From: Engraulis encrasicolus
Lineage: Eukaryota > Chordata > Actinopteri > Clupeiformes > Engraulidae
Direction: 5' to 3'
DNA length: 64,000 nucleotides
Assembly: GCF_034702125.1 (NCBI RefSeq)
Contig: NC_085857.1
Span: 57,548,426 to 57,612,425 of the forward strand
Every line of letters begins with the position of its first letter. The first letter of the stretch is position 1. Positions 37,365-47,837 of the stretch are shown piece by piece. Both the position numbers and the translations under genes were made by a program. Under the pieces are notes generated by a model. It was not told the origin of the DNA. It searched no databases and was given only the letters and a program-made list of their open reading frames with translations.

Positions 37365-37501
37365 CAGGGCTCTAGACTAACTTTTTGCACTGGTTGCACT
37401 GGTGCGCCCAACTTTTTTTCTAGAGTGCACCAGCACAAAACTTCCAACACAAAATTCCGAACACATTCCATCGCAGTTTACAAGGTTTTAAAATGCTTTT
37501 T

Positions 37502-37536
<35 letters not shown>

Positions 37537-38824
37537 ATTGTTATTGTTATTATTTTAAATAGCTGCCTATGTTCATTGGTAAATAAATGGCTAACAACAG
37601 TAAGTTATAGGCCTACAGTCCAATAAAAAAGATAGTAGACTATATTGCAGAAGTTTAAAACTATCACATTTTGGATTTATTTTTTATTTATTTTTCATTT
37701 CAGTAATAAAATAAAATAGGCATATTATAGACACAGTCAAAACAACATGCTTAACTCGGGCATGGGCATGCTCCCCCTCCATGTGGCCAATAATAAGTAG
37801 GCTATGTACACTGGTCTTCCTCTCAGCAAGATACGGGCGTAAATAATGACAACGCAATGTGGCAATGTTAATCTCCGTCTAATAGGAAGAGATTGCTATT
37901 TCCACAGGCGTCTTCTGCCACGTCTGCTACTAGGCTATATGTATGTCTGCTATGACCACGCGACACATTGTTGCTGTGGGTCAGATTCACATAGATTCTA
38001 TTTGTCATGGAGAATTATGTCTTACTTTGACTTCCTCGATGTTCCTCGACTTCCTCCACTTCTCGATGTTAAGCTATATTGAACTTATCACCGCGGCCTC
38101 ATGCTGTTTGATGCTACCTGCCGCTTAAAGGCAGTGGATCACCGCAGTGCGTTTATCACGGAATGTCGAGCGTTTTATTGAGGAACTGTGCTTTTTCAAC
38201 GTTTCAATGCGAGATGTTTTGCAGCCAGTGGCAAACGACCTGTTACCACCCATCGCATCTCCGCATTTTGCAATAGATGCCGTGAATCACGTTTTCGCCT
38301 TTGTCATATTGTAGCCAAGGAAACTGCCACTCTTTCCGAAAGGGATATACTTTCGCCTTTTTAGCTACGAGCTGTGGTTCAGTGTTTCTCCGTCTCATTC
38401 ATCGAACATGATGGCGTTTGCTCCGTGTCAGAATAGGGCGCGGATCTTCAAATTGTTCTGTTGGTTTTAACTTGACGAAAAGTTGCCCCAGAAGTTGCCC
38501 CATTCTGACTCACCAAATGTTATATCTCACACTAGCTCCGCTATGTTCTCTTAGCTAGAGCTAATTGCTTATGTCTTAGCACTGACAGGTAGACGTGCCC
38601 AACGCTCACACACAAACTGGACTACGACCAACCAGATGAAGGCTCCGCCCTTCCTCAATTCTGATTTGTTTAAACCTCGATATGGGGCGCAGACAGAACC
38701 CAAGTAGACATTCAGAGTTGCGTTTTTCCCCCCCCCAAAAGGCTGGTCGCACCAGTGCGACCTCAGAGTCTATTAAAATATTAGGGCGCATGTGCGACCA
38801 TATTGATCGCACTCTAGAGCCCTG
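37365..38824. mobile_element. hAT-like element with CAGGGCTCTAGA termini
   Basis: The left end CAGGGCTCTAGACTAAC and the right end CACTCTAGAGCCCTG are inverted. Subterminal words on gcaccagtgcgac are mirrored at the two ends. A clean 8-bp duplication is not seen; only CTATT is shared at the flanks. A (TTG)n run lies at about 37500-37545. No transposase was recognised. The terminus is shared with the larger hAT element at 47838-55341. Confidence 0.62.
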
Positions 38825-39750
38825 CTATTCCTAAACATATGATGGGAGGATAAGGAGTTTTGCTGTCATCAAGATCGGTGGTTGTAATGAAAAACAGCAT
38901 GCAACACAGCAGGAAGTAACCTAATTTTGGGTACTTTGGCACGTCTACTTTTATCTACAGAGCGAAAACTGCCAGTCAAGTGACATTAGCTAGCTAGCAC
39001 TTCAGATGATATGGCCTGACCAGGTGATTTTTCTATCGAAATAGTTTACTTGGAAGCTACTGGAGTTGTTCTTTGGGCGTGAAGATGCATTTAGACCCTC
39101 AATTTAAACTCGGACAGTGAAAGAGCGCACCCATGACAAAAAGCCTTTTTCTCCGGTTCGAATGGGGGAAACGCTATTTCTACCTAAACCAATGCTCGCT
39201 TAGAGTTGAATAACTTCGGAATGGAATACGCTAGGAACAAACCGTAAAAACATACAGAAACCTTCTGAGATTTTGGGATTCCGAACAAGCCCTGACATGT
39301 GTCTGTAGGTTTAAGACAAAATATTCGGTGGCTGATCAAAAAATGACAAAACATTGATGAAATTGGCTGGGAGTCTACAGCTAAAATTCCAAAAAACGCC
39401 TGGTATTGAATGTGTGAACATTGAACGTTTAACACATAGGGTAAAGAATAGAGACATAATAACAGCAATAATAGACATAATCTGTCCCCCCAGGAATTCT
39501 CAGTCGTTTTTTTTTTTCAAAAAGAAAATGAAATGCCCGATGGTGCGGGAGAATTTCCAGAAAATTGCGATAAAAGTTGCTATTTTTGTAATGAAACTTG
39601 AGGGATATTTTGAATAAGCCTCTTAGCCTGAAATATCCCATTTACAGCATGGGTTTCCCACACTTGGAAGGAGCCTAAAGGACGTTGGCACATTCTACTC
39701 GTCTTGTGTGTTTTTTTTAAAATTAGGGTTAGACAGGTCATCAGCTGGGA
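38825..39750. other. Non-coding stretch, no gene seen
   Basis: Short ORFs only, with no recognised RNA, transposon end or domain. Confidence 0.4.
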
Positions 39751-39756
39751 AAATTA

Positions 39757-41272
39757 GGCCTTTCGTCCTACCGCACTTTTCTCTGTGGATTACTGACCAG
39801 AAGGCCTATTGGAAGAAATTAAAACATGGGGCCACGTCAATTTTTGCTCAGAATTCAATATGGCCGCCAATTTCCAAAATGACTTGTTTTCATGCATTAT
39901 TACATTGTACTATAAGGTGATATTCATGAAAGATTAACTACTTTCAGCACTATTCTGTCCTATTTCCTTACATACATGTTTACAAAGGTTGACTAAACTA
40001 GAACAAATGAAAATAGAGTTGGCCACGTTGCAATATCCAAAGGAAAGTGCTGAAAATAATGATTGAAATGCACATAGAGAGTCTATGGCTGGGAGAATTA
40101 GGCCTATTGTCCTGTCAGGGTTTTCACAGTGGATTACAGACCAGAAGGCCCATTGAAAAAGATTAAATCTTGGGGCCATCTATGTCCTCCAAAATTCAAA
40201 ATGTTCTCTGTTTTTCAGAATGGCAGACTTTCACACATTTTTCTCAATACTGTAGGGGTAAGGTGGGGGGGTGGGGTAATAGGGGTAATAGGGGTAAGGT
40301 GGGGGGAACCGAATGATGTGGAGGAGCGGGGGTAGGGGGCAGAGTTGGGGGTGGGGGGAATGAGTCGGGATTGAATTAGGGGGTGAGGGGGCAGAATAGT
40401 GTGTGGGGAGATGAGTGAGATGGTGGTGGGGAATAGTGTGGGGGGTTCAGGGGGCAGAATAGTGTATGTGTGTGTGTGTGGGGTGGGGGGGGTAAGTTGA
40501 GTCCAGGGGTGGGGGGGGTTGACCTGCCAAACTTTTCACATTGGTTGGGGGGTGTGCGAGTATTTTGTGGGGGGGGTGGGGGGAGAATGAGTCATGGGGG
40601 GTGAGCGTGGGGGGAAGAATAGTGGGGGTGAGTGAGGGGTGGGGGGGGGCAGAGTAGCATGGGGGGGATCAGTGAGGGAGTTGGGGGACAGAAACGTGTG
40701 TGGGGGGGGGTGGGTGGGGCAGATAGTGTGTGGGGGGGAGATGAGTGAGGGGGTGGGGGAGGCAGAATAGTGTGTGGGGGAAAGACACTAGAGCAGGGGA
40801 AAGATGAGCGGGGGATACGCGCGGGCACACACGCACGCACACTCACCCTTGCTTTGTGCAAAAAAATGTAGGCCTGAAAAACTTTTGGTCAGTTATCTAA
40901 TGTGAAAAGTTTGGCAGATCAACAGCCGTTTTTCAGCAGTCAACTGTGTATGTGTAATTCAATCATTTTCTGACAACAATCCTTTGGATATTTCAAAGGG
41001 GCAAGATATATATTTACATCATTCTGTTGCCAACCTTTGTACTCATGTCTGTAGATAGGAGATAGGACAGAATTTCACTGAAAATAGGTTGTCTTTATTG
41101 ATAATTATGGTCTTACAGTATTGAGAAAAATGTATGAAAGTCTGCCATTCTGAAAAACAGAGAACATTTGGAATTTTGGAGCACATTTGAGATGGCAACC
41201 AGCTGGTGAATCTTTTAATAGGCCTTCTGGTCTGTAATCCACTGTGAAAACCCTTACAGGACCTAACATACC
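39757..41272. repeat. Repeat units with inverted copy around a G-rich block
   Basis: A unit with 'tggattactgaccagaaggc' starts near 39786. A related unit at 40110-40257 ('tggattacagaccagaaggc', 'ttctctgtttttcagaatgg') is repeated in reverse at 41115-41265. The inverted pair encloses the G-rich minisatellite. Confidence 0.78.
40258..40850 (+). repeat. G-rich minisatellite, ~600 bp, strand-asymmetric
   Basis: Dozens of GGGG runs separated by words such as 'aatagtgtg' and 'gatgagtgag', with almost no C on this strand. It forms the central part of the loop between inverted arms. The proline-rich frame on the opposite strand is an artefact. G-quadruplex formation is plausible from the run density. 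Confidence 0.85.
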
Positions 41273-42660
41273 GTAGGAGTTCATATTATGTAGACTTAAC
41301 CGGTGATTGGTTACTATAGGCTTTTTTAACATCAGTTCTGTCAGAACTGTTCTGGCTTCATAAATATTCATGAAAGTTGGCGGGGGGTGATTGCACTGGA
41401 TTGGTACGCGTTTACATTGCAGAGTTCCGTACATTAGGTGAGCAGTCGCCCGGAGTGGCCGCGTGAACACAATGACCAGGCTTTCACGCCATGTTAAATA
41501 TCAAAAGCGAAGGAGTCCTCATCAAAACGATACCAGGCAGTTACTCATTACTCACTATTCTTGTGAATTGTAGGCCATTGAATGTTGAGGTTGGACTGTA
41601 GATTTAGCTCTAGGACTAGTACCTGTAGCCAATTCCCTCTGTCTAGCTGTGCATTCGCAAACCAGGAAGCCAATAAATGGATAGCCAGACATCCCATCAT
41701 CCAAAACTACTTTCCGTTAGATTATCATAATTGCACAGCGTGCACACACTTCCAACGCGCTATGAAATCTAATGAAAGTCCTTTTGTTTATACTGTATTT
41801 CTCCCGTCAAAGCAGCTTCTCACGGAGACGTGGAGCTTCCCACATGGAAATAGCGACATATAATAGCCTATTTGGCTTTTTAATAAAACGGTCATGACCT
41901 AATGCCGTCAGACCGTTGCCGTCACAAAAACCCAATTCATTGATAACACATTCCTTGGCCAAGGAGTGTAGTTACTTTAAAGAGCATAATTGCTTGACCA
42001 ATTTCCGATTGTCTAACCTACTTAACTGTAAAAACTGGTGGTAGAAAAGCCATGTTTATTTTTTAAAGTGCGGGAGTGGGGATAGATCTTTGCATATGAC
42101 AGTAAATGCAGAGAGGGCAACATGTCACAGTGGAACTAGCTACCCCTTTCCAGAGGGCAGGAGACTAATCAGGTTTTTTGATGGGTGGGTCTCATCCCTC
42201 ACAATTGTGAGAGCTTTTATTTGTGGTGGGTGGTGTAGATGAGTGCGTTGCAATATGCGACCTTGACTCCTCGTCCTGCCTCCTGGCCCCTCCTCCGTGG
42301 AGAAAACACATCATGATCTTTTTAAAATAAAAAAAAATCCTCTTGGTTTTGCAAGATGGAGGTCTGAAATAGTTGAAAACATAAGTCTTTGTCAAGAAAT
42401 CATATTTTTTTCTGAATATTTAGTGTCATTTTAATCGGCCTGAGCACCAAAATTCTCAGTACTGCAACATGATATCACAATAGAAAAAGTATTTGTAAAT
42501 CACATATTTTTGACATTTCACAGGAATATTTCTAACAGAAGTACTCAGAGGTGTATAGAACACAGAAATACTGTATATTGTTTTCTATTTTTATGATTTT
42601 TCTCATTACCGCAACATGTTTCATAAGTGGGAGCCTTGGCTATTTAACTAAAACATCATG
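41273..42660. other. Non-coding; dispersed-repeat fragments
   Basis: No gene is seen. About 41785-41850 resembles 110-205. About 42440-42620 has 'tctcattaccgcaac'-type words that return in reverse near 43995-44020, so the pogo element at 42667 sits in a dispersed repeat. Confidence 0.4.
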
Positions 42661-42666
42661 TACCTA

Positions 42667-43894
42667 CCGTATTTTTCGGACAACAAGTCGCACTTTTTTT
42701 CATGGTTTGGCTGGACATGCGACATACAGTATACTCTGGTGCGACATATATATGTTATATATATATATTTAATTTTTTTTTTTTTTCTCCACCGGAGAGC
42801 ACTATGTGCGCAACTAGGCCTATGTTGTGTTGCCTAATACCACTGATAGAATTTTTTTTACAACTTACCACAACAAAAAATAGCATTTACAATGACGACT
42901 GAATAGAAATATACCACCCAAAAGAAGTTAATATAGCCTACTGCTGAGTTCAAGCTGAAAGTAATTAAATATGCAGCCGAAAATGGCAATAGGGCAGCTG
43001 AACGAAAGTTTGGATGCAATGGAAAACTGTTTGGGGACTGGAGAAAAGCGGAGGAAAATGTGCATGTTGTGAAAAAAAAAAAAAAGCTATCTGAAGATTC
43101 AAGGCCCACGCCTAGAAGAGCTGAATACAGGACAAATGTATTCTCGAACAATGCGCGCGCTGCGAGTCAACGGTCTTGTTACGGGCTCCATGACATTGCC
43201 AAAGAAATGAATAGAACTTTTTGCGGAAGTCAGGGACCTCGTGGATTTATCGCGTTATGCAATGCAATTCCCTCTCGTGGATTTATTTGCGCTATGCAAC
43301 GCAATCGCCTCTCTATCCGAGAACGAGCGTCTGTGTTATTAAAGACAGTCAGCCGACTTCCTTCTGACAAACGAGCACAACGTGACACTACCATAGGCTA
43401 CACAACATGGATGAAATCCCCATCACCTTTGATACCGTCATGGGCTGAAGTCTCAGAAAAGGGGGTAAAGAAAGGCGTGCTCTGGAGACGGAACAAAGTT
43501 GCCTCGAACCCTCCCACGGTCCAAACGCAAAACAATGCCAAAAATTGAATGTTGTTCTGACTACAGGGAAACATGGCGCGTTATCACTGTTTCTTCTTCT
43601 TTTTCTTTTTGTGGTTTTATGGCAGTTGGCAAACCATCTTAGTTGGTGCATTACCACCACCTCTGAATGCGTTGCCACTGCTTCAGATGCTGGTTTATAA
43701 AACAATGCCGTCTTTGAGCAGCAGCTTACCATGCGCCAGCTATCACAACATAGATTCCATGGATAGAATAACCTTTCAAAAATGTGTGACAATTAGTCCG
43801 GTGCGACGTATATATATATTTTTTCATCTTCAAAATGCATTTTTGGGCCGTTGCGACTTAAACTCCGGAGAGACATATAGTCCAAAAAATACGG
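42667..43894 (+). mobile_element. pogo/Tigger-like element with dead transposase
   Basis: The ends CCGTATTTTTCGGA and TCCAAAAAATACGG are inverted, with TA on both sides, as for the pogo branch of Tc1/mariner. From about 42948 the + strand reads EFKLKVIKYAAENGNRAAER and then KFGCNGKLFGDWRKAE, a CENP-B/psq-type helix-turn-helix DNA-binding domain. A later piece near 43410 reads Met-Asp-Glu-Ile-Pro-Ile-Thr-Phe-Asp, the first catalytic Asp region, before a stop. Much of the middle and all of the C-terminal catalytic half are missing. The 1.2-kb copy is dead but keeps both ends. Confidence 0.8.
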
Positions 43895-44179
43895 TATATA
43901 GATTTTAATACAGATGAAATATGAAGAACTACTATTTATCCTAGTACAATTACAAACTAAATATCGTTTTGCAACATTAAAATAAATTGCAGATAAATAT
44001 GTGTTGCGGTAATGAGAATAGTGGTGATCTTGCACTGATTTAGTTCCTTGGCAGGCTCCCTCCTGGTATCCTAACCCTCAACTGTTTGGGAAAATGTAGA
44101 AATATTGTATTTTATTGTATTTTAGTCATTTAATTCACTTCTGTGAACAATTTGCCTTTTCCACCACAACTTAGTTCAG

Positions 44180-44285
44180 GTGTTGCGGTGGATGAGAAAA
44201 CTGTTGCGGAGTATGAGAAACTATTGCGGTGTATGAGAAAAACCATTGCTGAGCTGTGAAAAACCATTGCGGTGTATGACCAAAG
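44180..44285 (+). repeat. ~24-bp minisatellite
   Basis: Four to five diverged units of 'attgcggtgtatgagaaaaa' in a head-to-tail run. Confidence 0.7.
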
Positions 44286-44556
44286 TTCTGACTTCTCTTT
44301 ATTAAAAATATGAAATAACTTATTTACACTTTCAGAGTCAAAATTTAGCCATGGATGCGTTGCAGTACTGAGAATTTCACAATAAATTGTAAAAAATATA
44401 TATTTAAAATAATCATATTGTTCTCATTTTATTATTTCTAAGATAGCCCATGCTTATATGTATATAAGCCATTTTTTTCTGAATTGGATAGCATTTACTC
44501 GTTCCCCACAATGGTTTGTGCCACCTCATATGTTCGATTTCGTGAGAATCCTATGC

Positions 44557-45022
44557 TCAGCGTGATGTTGTCCGAGGTGTTGTTGCCGACACGCACTGCT
44601 TGTGGTGTAGGAAGTCTAGCAGCCAGATGCAGAGAGAGGTGCTGAGGCCTAGTTTATCCATTTTGCATATCGGCTGTTGTGGTATGATGGTACTGAATGC
44701 TGAGCTGAAGTCAATGAACAGCATTCTCACATGAGTCTTTTTTCTCCGGATGAGTGAGGACTGGGTGTAGAGCTGAGCTGATAGGGTCCTCTGTGGAGCG
44801 CCAGGCTTTGTATGCGAACTGGAAGGGGTCCAGGGTGGGGGGAGGGTGGATTTGATGTGTGCCATGACCAGCCGTTCGAAGCACTTCATGAGGATGGGTG
44901 TCAGTGCTACAGGACAGTCGTTGAAACAGGATGGAGATGACTTCTCCATCATGGTTGCTGCTTAGAAACAGGAGGGGTGATGGCTTGTTGTAGTGAGGTG
45001 TTGAAGATGTCCGTAAAGACAT
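44557..45022 (-). pseudogene. L2/CR1-type LINE reverse transcriptase fragment
   Basis: Minus-strand frames read PVALTPILMKCFERLVMAHI, then with a frameshift Leu-Asp-Pro-Phe-Gln-Phe-Ala-Tyr, then MLFIDFSSAFSTIIPQQ. These are fingers and palm motifs of the reverse transcriptase of Jockey-superfamily LINEs; the FIDFSSAF block is motif A with its catalytic Asp. Only about 150 codons remain, in two frames, without the endonuclease or the catalytic YADD-type box. It is a dead internal fragment. Confidence 0.8.
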
Positions 45023-45059
45023 GCTTTAGTTTCTAATTATTCTTTCAGCACGCACACAT

Positions 45060-45223
45060 TGGCAGGTCTTAAGATACGGGAAAGAAACCCAAGCAGGTTC
45101 TTTTTCTTTTCTTGTTTATTGTACTGTGTATTGTGTGCTGTGGATCTGGCTTGGCTGCTGGACACCTTCATTTCCTCTGGGATTGATAAATGAAAAACTA
45201 CTCTACTCTACTTCTCTACTCAG
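45060..45223 (+). mobile_element. LINE 3' tail with CTACT repeats
   Basis: 'catttcctctgggattgata' and the following (CTACT)n form a standard fish LINE 3' end. The tail finishes in 'ttctctactcag', which resembles a splice acceptor. Confidence 0.6.
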
Positions 45224-45570
45224 ACCTTTTTAATATTTATTTTTCTTCAAAATGCTACTATTACCATGTCAGAACGCTATAAAGGACTTTTTTTTTTTTG
45301 GAAAAGCACAAAAGCACAACAATACCTCTTAATGTATGTCCTCTACAAGTCTTCTGTTGTCCAGTCTTGCACTTTAAATGTCTGTATGAGCAATGTCTAT
45401 GTCCATACTGTCTTAAGTCCATGTATAAGTACTGTCTATGTCTATACTGTCTATGTCCTTACCTAGATTAGTCTATGTCTGTATGGGAAAGCAAGAAATG
45501 TAATTTCAAATTCTTTGTATGACCAGTGCATGTAAAGAAATTGACAATAAAACCTACTTGACTTGACTTG
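45224..45570 (+). mobile_element. Second LINE 3' end inserted at the CTACT tail
   Basis: The 3' sequence 'aagaaattgacaataaaacc' followed by (CTTGA)n is typical of LINE tails. 'actactctactctact' precedes it (45198-45213) and follows it (45571-45586), as a target-site duplication or microsatellite match would. Confidence 0.55.
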
Positions 45571-45598
45571 ACTACTCTACTCTACTCCTCCTCTACAG

Positions 45599-45824
45599 TG
45601 TGACTGCGAGCAGGCGTTGGCCGACCGGCGTGACTTGAAGCGTCACACGGGGGAGAAGCCATTTCAATGCCCGATGTGTGACGAGGCCTTTGCGCGGCGC
45701 ACACACCTGGAGAAACACTCCAAGCTGCATGACAAGCCCTTCGAGTGTCCCTCATGCGGCAAGACGTTCTCAGTTGAGGAACAGCTGACCAAACACCAGG
45801 AGTCTCAGCACAGCCCACACACAG
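45599..45824 (+). CDS. C2H2 zinc-finger exon B (2 good fingers, 1 decayed)
   Basis: The acceptor (tcctcctctacag) ends at 45598, and the donor (cacacag|gtgaag) follows 45824. It enters in phase 0, matching the exon 36848-36936, and leaves in phase 1, matching 62339. The first finger is damaged: CDCEQALADRRDLKRH has one residue between the Cys instead of two, and the second His region is lost. Two fingers then follow, FQCPMCDEAFARR.. and FECPSCGKTFSVEE.., the latter with a long His spacing (HQESQH). Its damaged finger carries the same ADRRDLKRH helix as finger 3 of the exon at 19341, showing common origin. It may be part of a long 4-exon product or a decaying paralogue. Its polypyrimidine tract is supplied by LINE-tail repeats. 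Confidence 0.6.
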
Positions 45825-45829
45825 GTGAA

Positions 45830-45830
45830 G

Positions 45831-45910
<80 letters not shown>

Positions 45911-45940
45911 GCACACCCACACACCCGCACACCCGCACAC
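45830..45940 (+). repeat. (CA)n microsatellite
   Basis: A CA run with CACACCCG interruptions immediately after the donor of zinc-finger exon B. Frames through it are artefacts. Confidence 0.95.
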
Positions 45941-45970
45941 CTCTCATGATCTATTTCTTTTCCACTGTAG

Positions 45971-46009
45971 GTGAGAAAATCAAGGGTGTAGAAGGTGGTG
46001 TATGTAAGG
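45971..46009 (+). pseudogene. Possible truncated next ZF exon, Gly-Glu-Lys start
   Basis: An acceptor-like ttccactgtag ends at 45970. The phase-1 frame begins Gly-Glu-Lys-Ile-Lys-Gly-Val-Glu-Gly-Gly-Val-Cys-Lys and then runs into the hAT terminus at 46010. The same ~35 bp (tcaagggtgtagagggcggt) occurs at 36690-36725, upstream of exon A, so it may instead be an intronic duplication. Confidence 0.3.
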
Positions 46010-46660
46010 CAGGGGTCGGGAATTTCTTTGGTGGAGAGAGCCATGAACGCCCATATTTTAAAAATATTTTTTTGTGAGAGCCATACCATTTTTCACTATA
46101 ATTTCTATGCTAATTGTGATGCACAGAAGGGAATAAAAGTAATGCTTGCATTGGGGATATGAAGGGAGAGAGCTGACGAAAGAAGAACCAAAACTAGTTG
46201 TGGAGCCGGAGACAGAGTGTGGCTATATGACTGGCATGCCTATTTTAAGTCATTAATGGAAAATATGGGACGAATCGAGTACCTTACCTCCAAGTACGGG
46301 ATGATTCGGTATTTCGAGGGACAGTTGCCAACCCTACGCATTGTGTCACCGGTTATCTCGCAATTACACTGAACTGGGAAAGATGACTTACGTCAGTTGA
46401 TTCATCCAAAGCGAGGGAGAAGTGCAGTGCTGCATTTATATCCATTTTCTCCACTTGATTTGCCATCATAATGGCAAGAACATAAACAGTTTCTTCATTT
46501 TGGATACAACCGTTAGCTAGCTGAACTTTTAAGTAAAACATTAGCAGATGGAATGTTATCTGACATGACCCAGTGGGCACGGCATTGTCTAATAAAACGC
46601 GTTTTTCATATCTGTACAGTAGAGTTGGGAATTTTTGCCCGAGCCCGACGGGACACAACA
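46010..46660 (-). mobile_element. hAT-Charlie-like transposase remnant
   Basis: It begins with CAGGGGTCGGGAA, the common terminus of Charlie-type hAT elements. On the minus strand, 46658-46353 includes FSLALDESTDVSHLSQFSVI, the conserved block at the first catalytic Asp of ZBED5-like hAT transposases. The frame stops soon after, and the other end of the element is not identified. A dead fragment. Confidence 0.7.
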
Positions 46661-46908
46661 GGACCTGGCGGTGTTCTGTCGAGATGAGCTGCCTCGTCGA
46701 GATGAGCTACCAGTAGCCTAACTCGACAGTGGCGTCTATCTATTTATGCTGCCTCGTCGAAATTAGCTACCTTGATTTTCATTCCGTGGAGACGTTTCAA
46801 TAACTTGCCGATAGAATATTGATTGTTTATTTTATTTTCTATCTTAAAACGAGCAGTGTGTCTCGTCCGTGCCTTTAGACTTTTCCAGAGAAGTTTCTAA
46901 TAATACCA

Positions 46909-47280
46909 TACCATTTTTGGACTATATGTCGCTCCGGAGTTTAAGTCGCATCAGCCAAAAAATGCATTATGAAGTTGAAAAAAACATATATATGTCGCTC
47001 CGGACTAAACGTCACACATTTTTTAAAGGTTATTCTATTCATGGAATCAGCGTTCTGATAACTTGCGCGTGGGAGGCTACTGCTCGAAGACGGCATGGTT
47101 TTATAAACGAGCAGAAGCAGTGAAAATGCGTCCAGAGGTGGCACTGGTAATGCACCAACTTTGCTGGTTCGCCAACCGCCATAAAAACACAAGAAGAACA
47201 AGAAAAAGCAGCAGTGATAACAGTGATAAAGCGCCATGTTGCCCTGTAGTCAGGACAACAATCATTCACCAGTGTTGCGT
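46909..47280 (-). mobile_element. Second pogo-like copy, terminal part, inverted
   Basis: Starting at taCCATTTTTGGACTATA, about 370 bp match, as reverse complement, the right part of the pogo element (about 43550-43894), including its terminus. The rest of the element is missing. Confidence 0.75.
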
Positions 47281-47613
47281 CTTTTGTTCTCATGTTTTAA
47301 AGCACGTGTACCAAGCAAACATTTCTGCTTTTAAACTGAGACGGTAGGCTATACAAAAACCAAAACCCAAACATGGCTAAATGCCCACGGAAACACAGCC
47401 AAATATATACAACGTATCTTGTATTTTAAATGAATATTGCAACGGTGTTTGAGTCCGTTTCACTTTGCACCAAAGAAACATTGCGCAGCGGAGAAAACCG
47501 CTGCTAAAATGACAGACGCGTTGCGCGCTGTCACAGCATTGATTTGCGTTTGGAGGACCGAGGCAAATTTGTTCCGTCTCTACAGCGCGCCAACACCACT
47601 GTTAAGTGGGCTG

Positions 47614-47837
47614 TACAGAAGTATTGACACCCTCAGCCTAATACTTGGTAGCACAACCTTTAGACAAAATAAGTGCGAACAACCACTTCTGATAACCATC
47701 AATGAGTTTCCTACAACGCTCTGCTAGAATTTTAGATCATCCTTGAGGTGATTTGAAGGGTGCGTTCTCCACATTGCCATTTTGAGATCTCTCCATAGGT
47801 TTCTATGGGATTCAGGGGTGGACTCCTACATTACGCT
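47614..47837 (-). pseudogene. Tc1-like element, 3' part (split by nested insertions)
   Basis: The terminus TACAGAAGTATTGACACCC is typical of the 3' end of fish Tc1-like elements. On the minus strand the text includes Arg-Asn-Leu-Trp-Arg-Asp-Leu-Lys, the block near the C-terminal catalytic acid of Tc1 transposases. The upstream part of this transposase continues at 55350-55570, on the other side of the 7.5-kb insertion. Confidence 0.72.

Noticed and set aside
40592..40861. Proline-rich protein frame on the minus strand
   Set aside because: It is the complement of a G-rich minisatellite.
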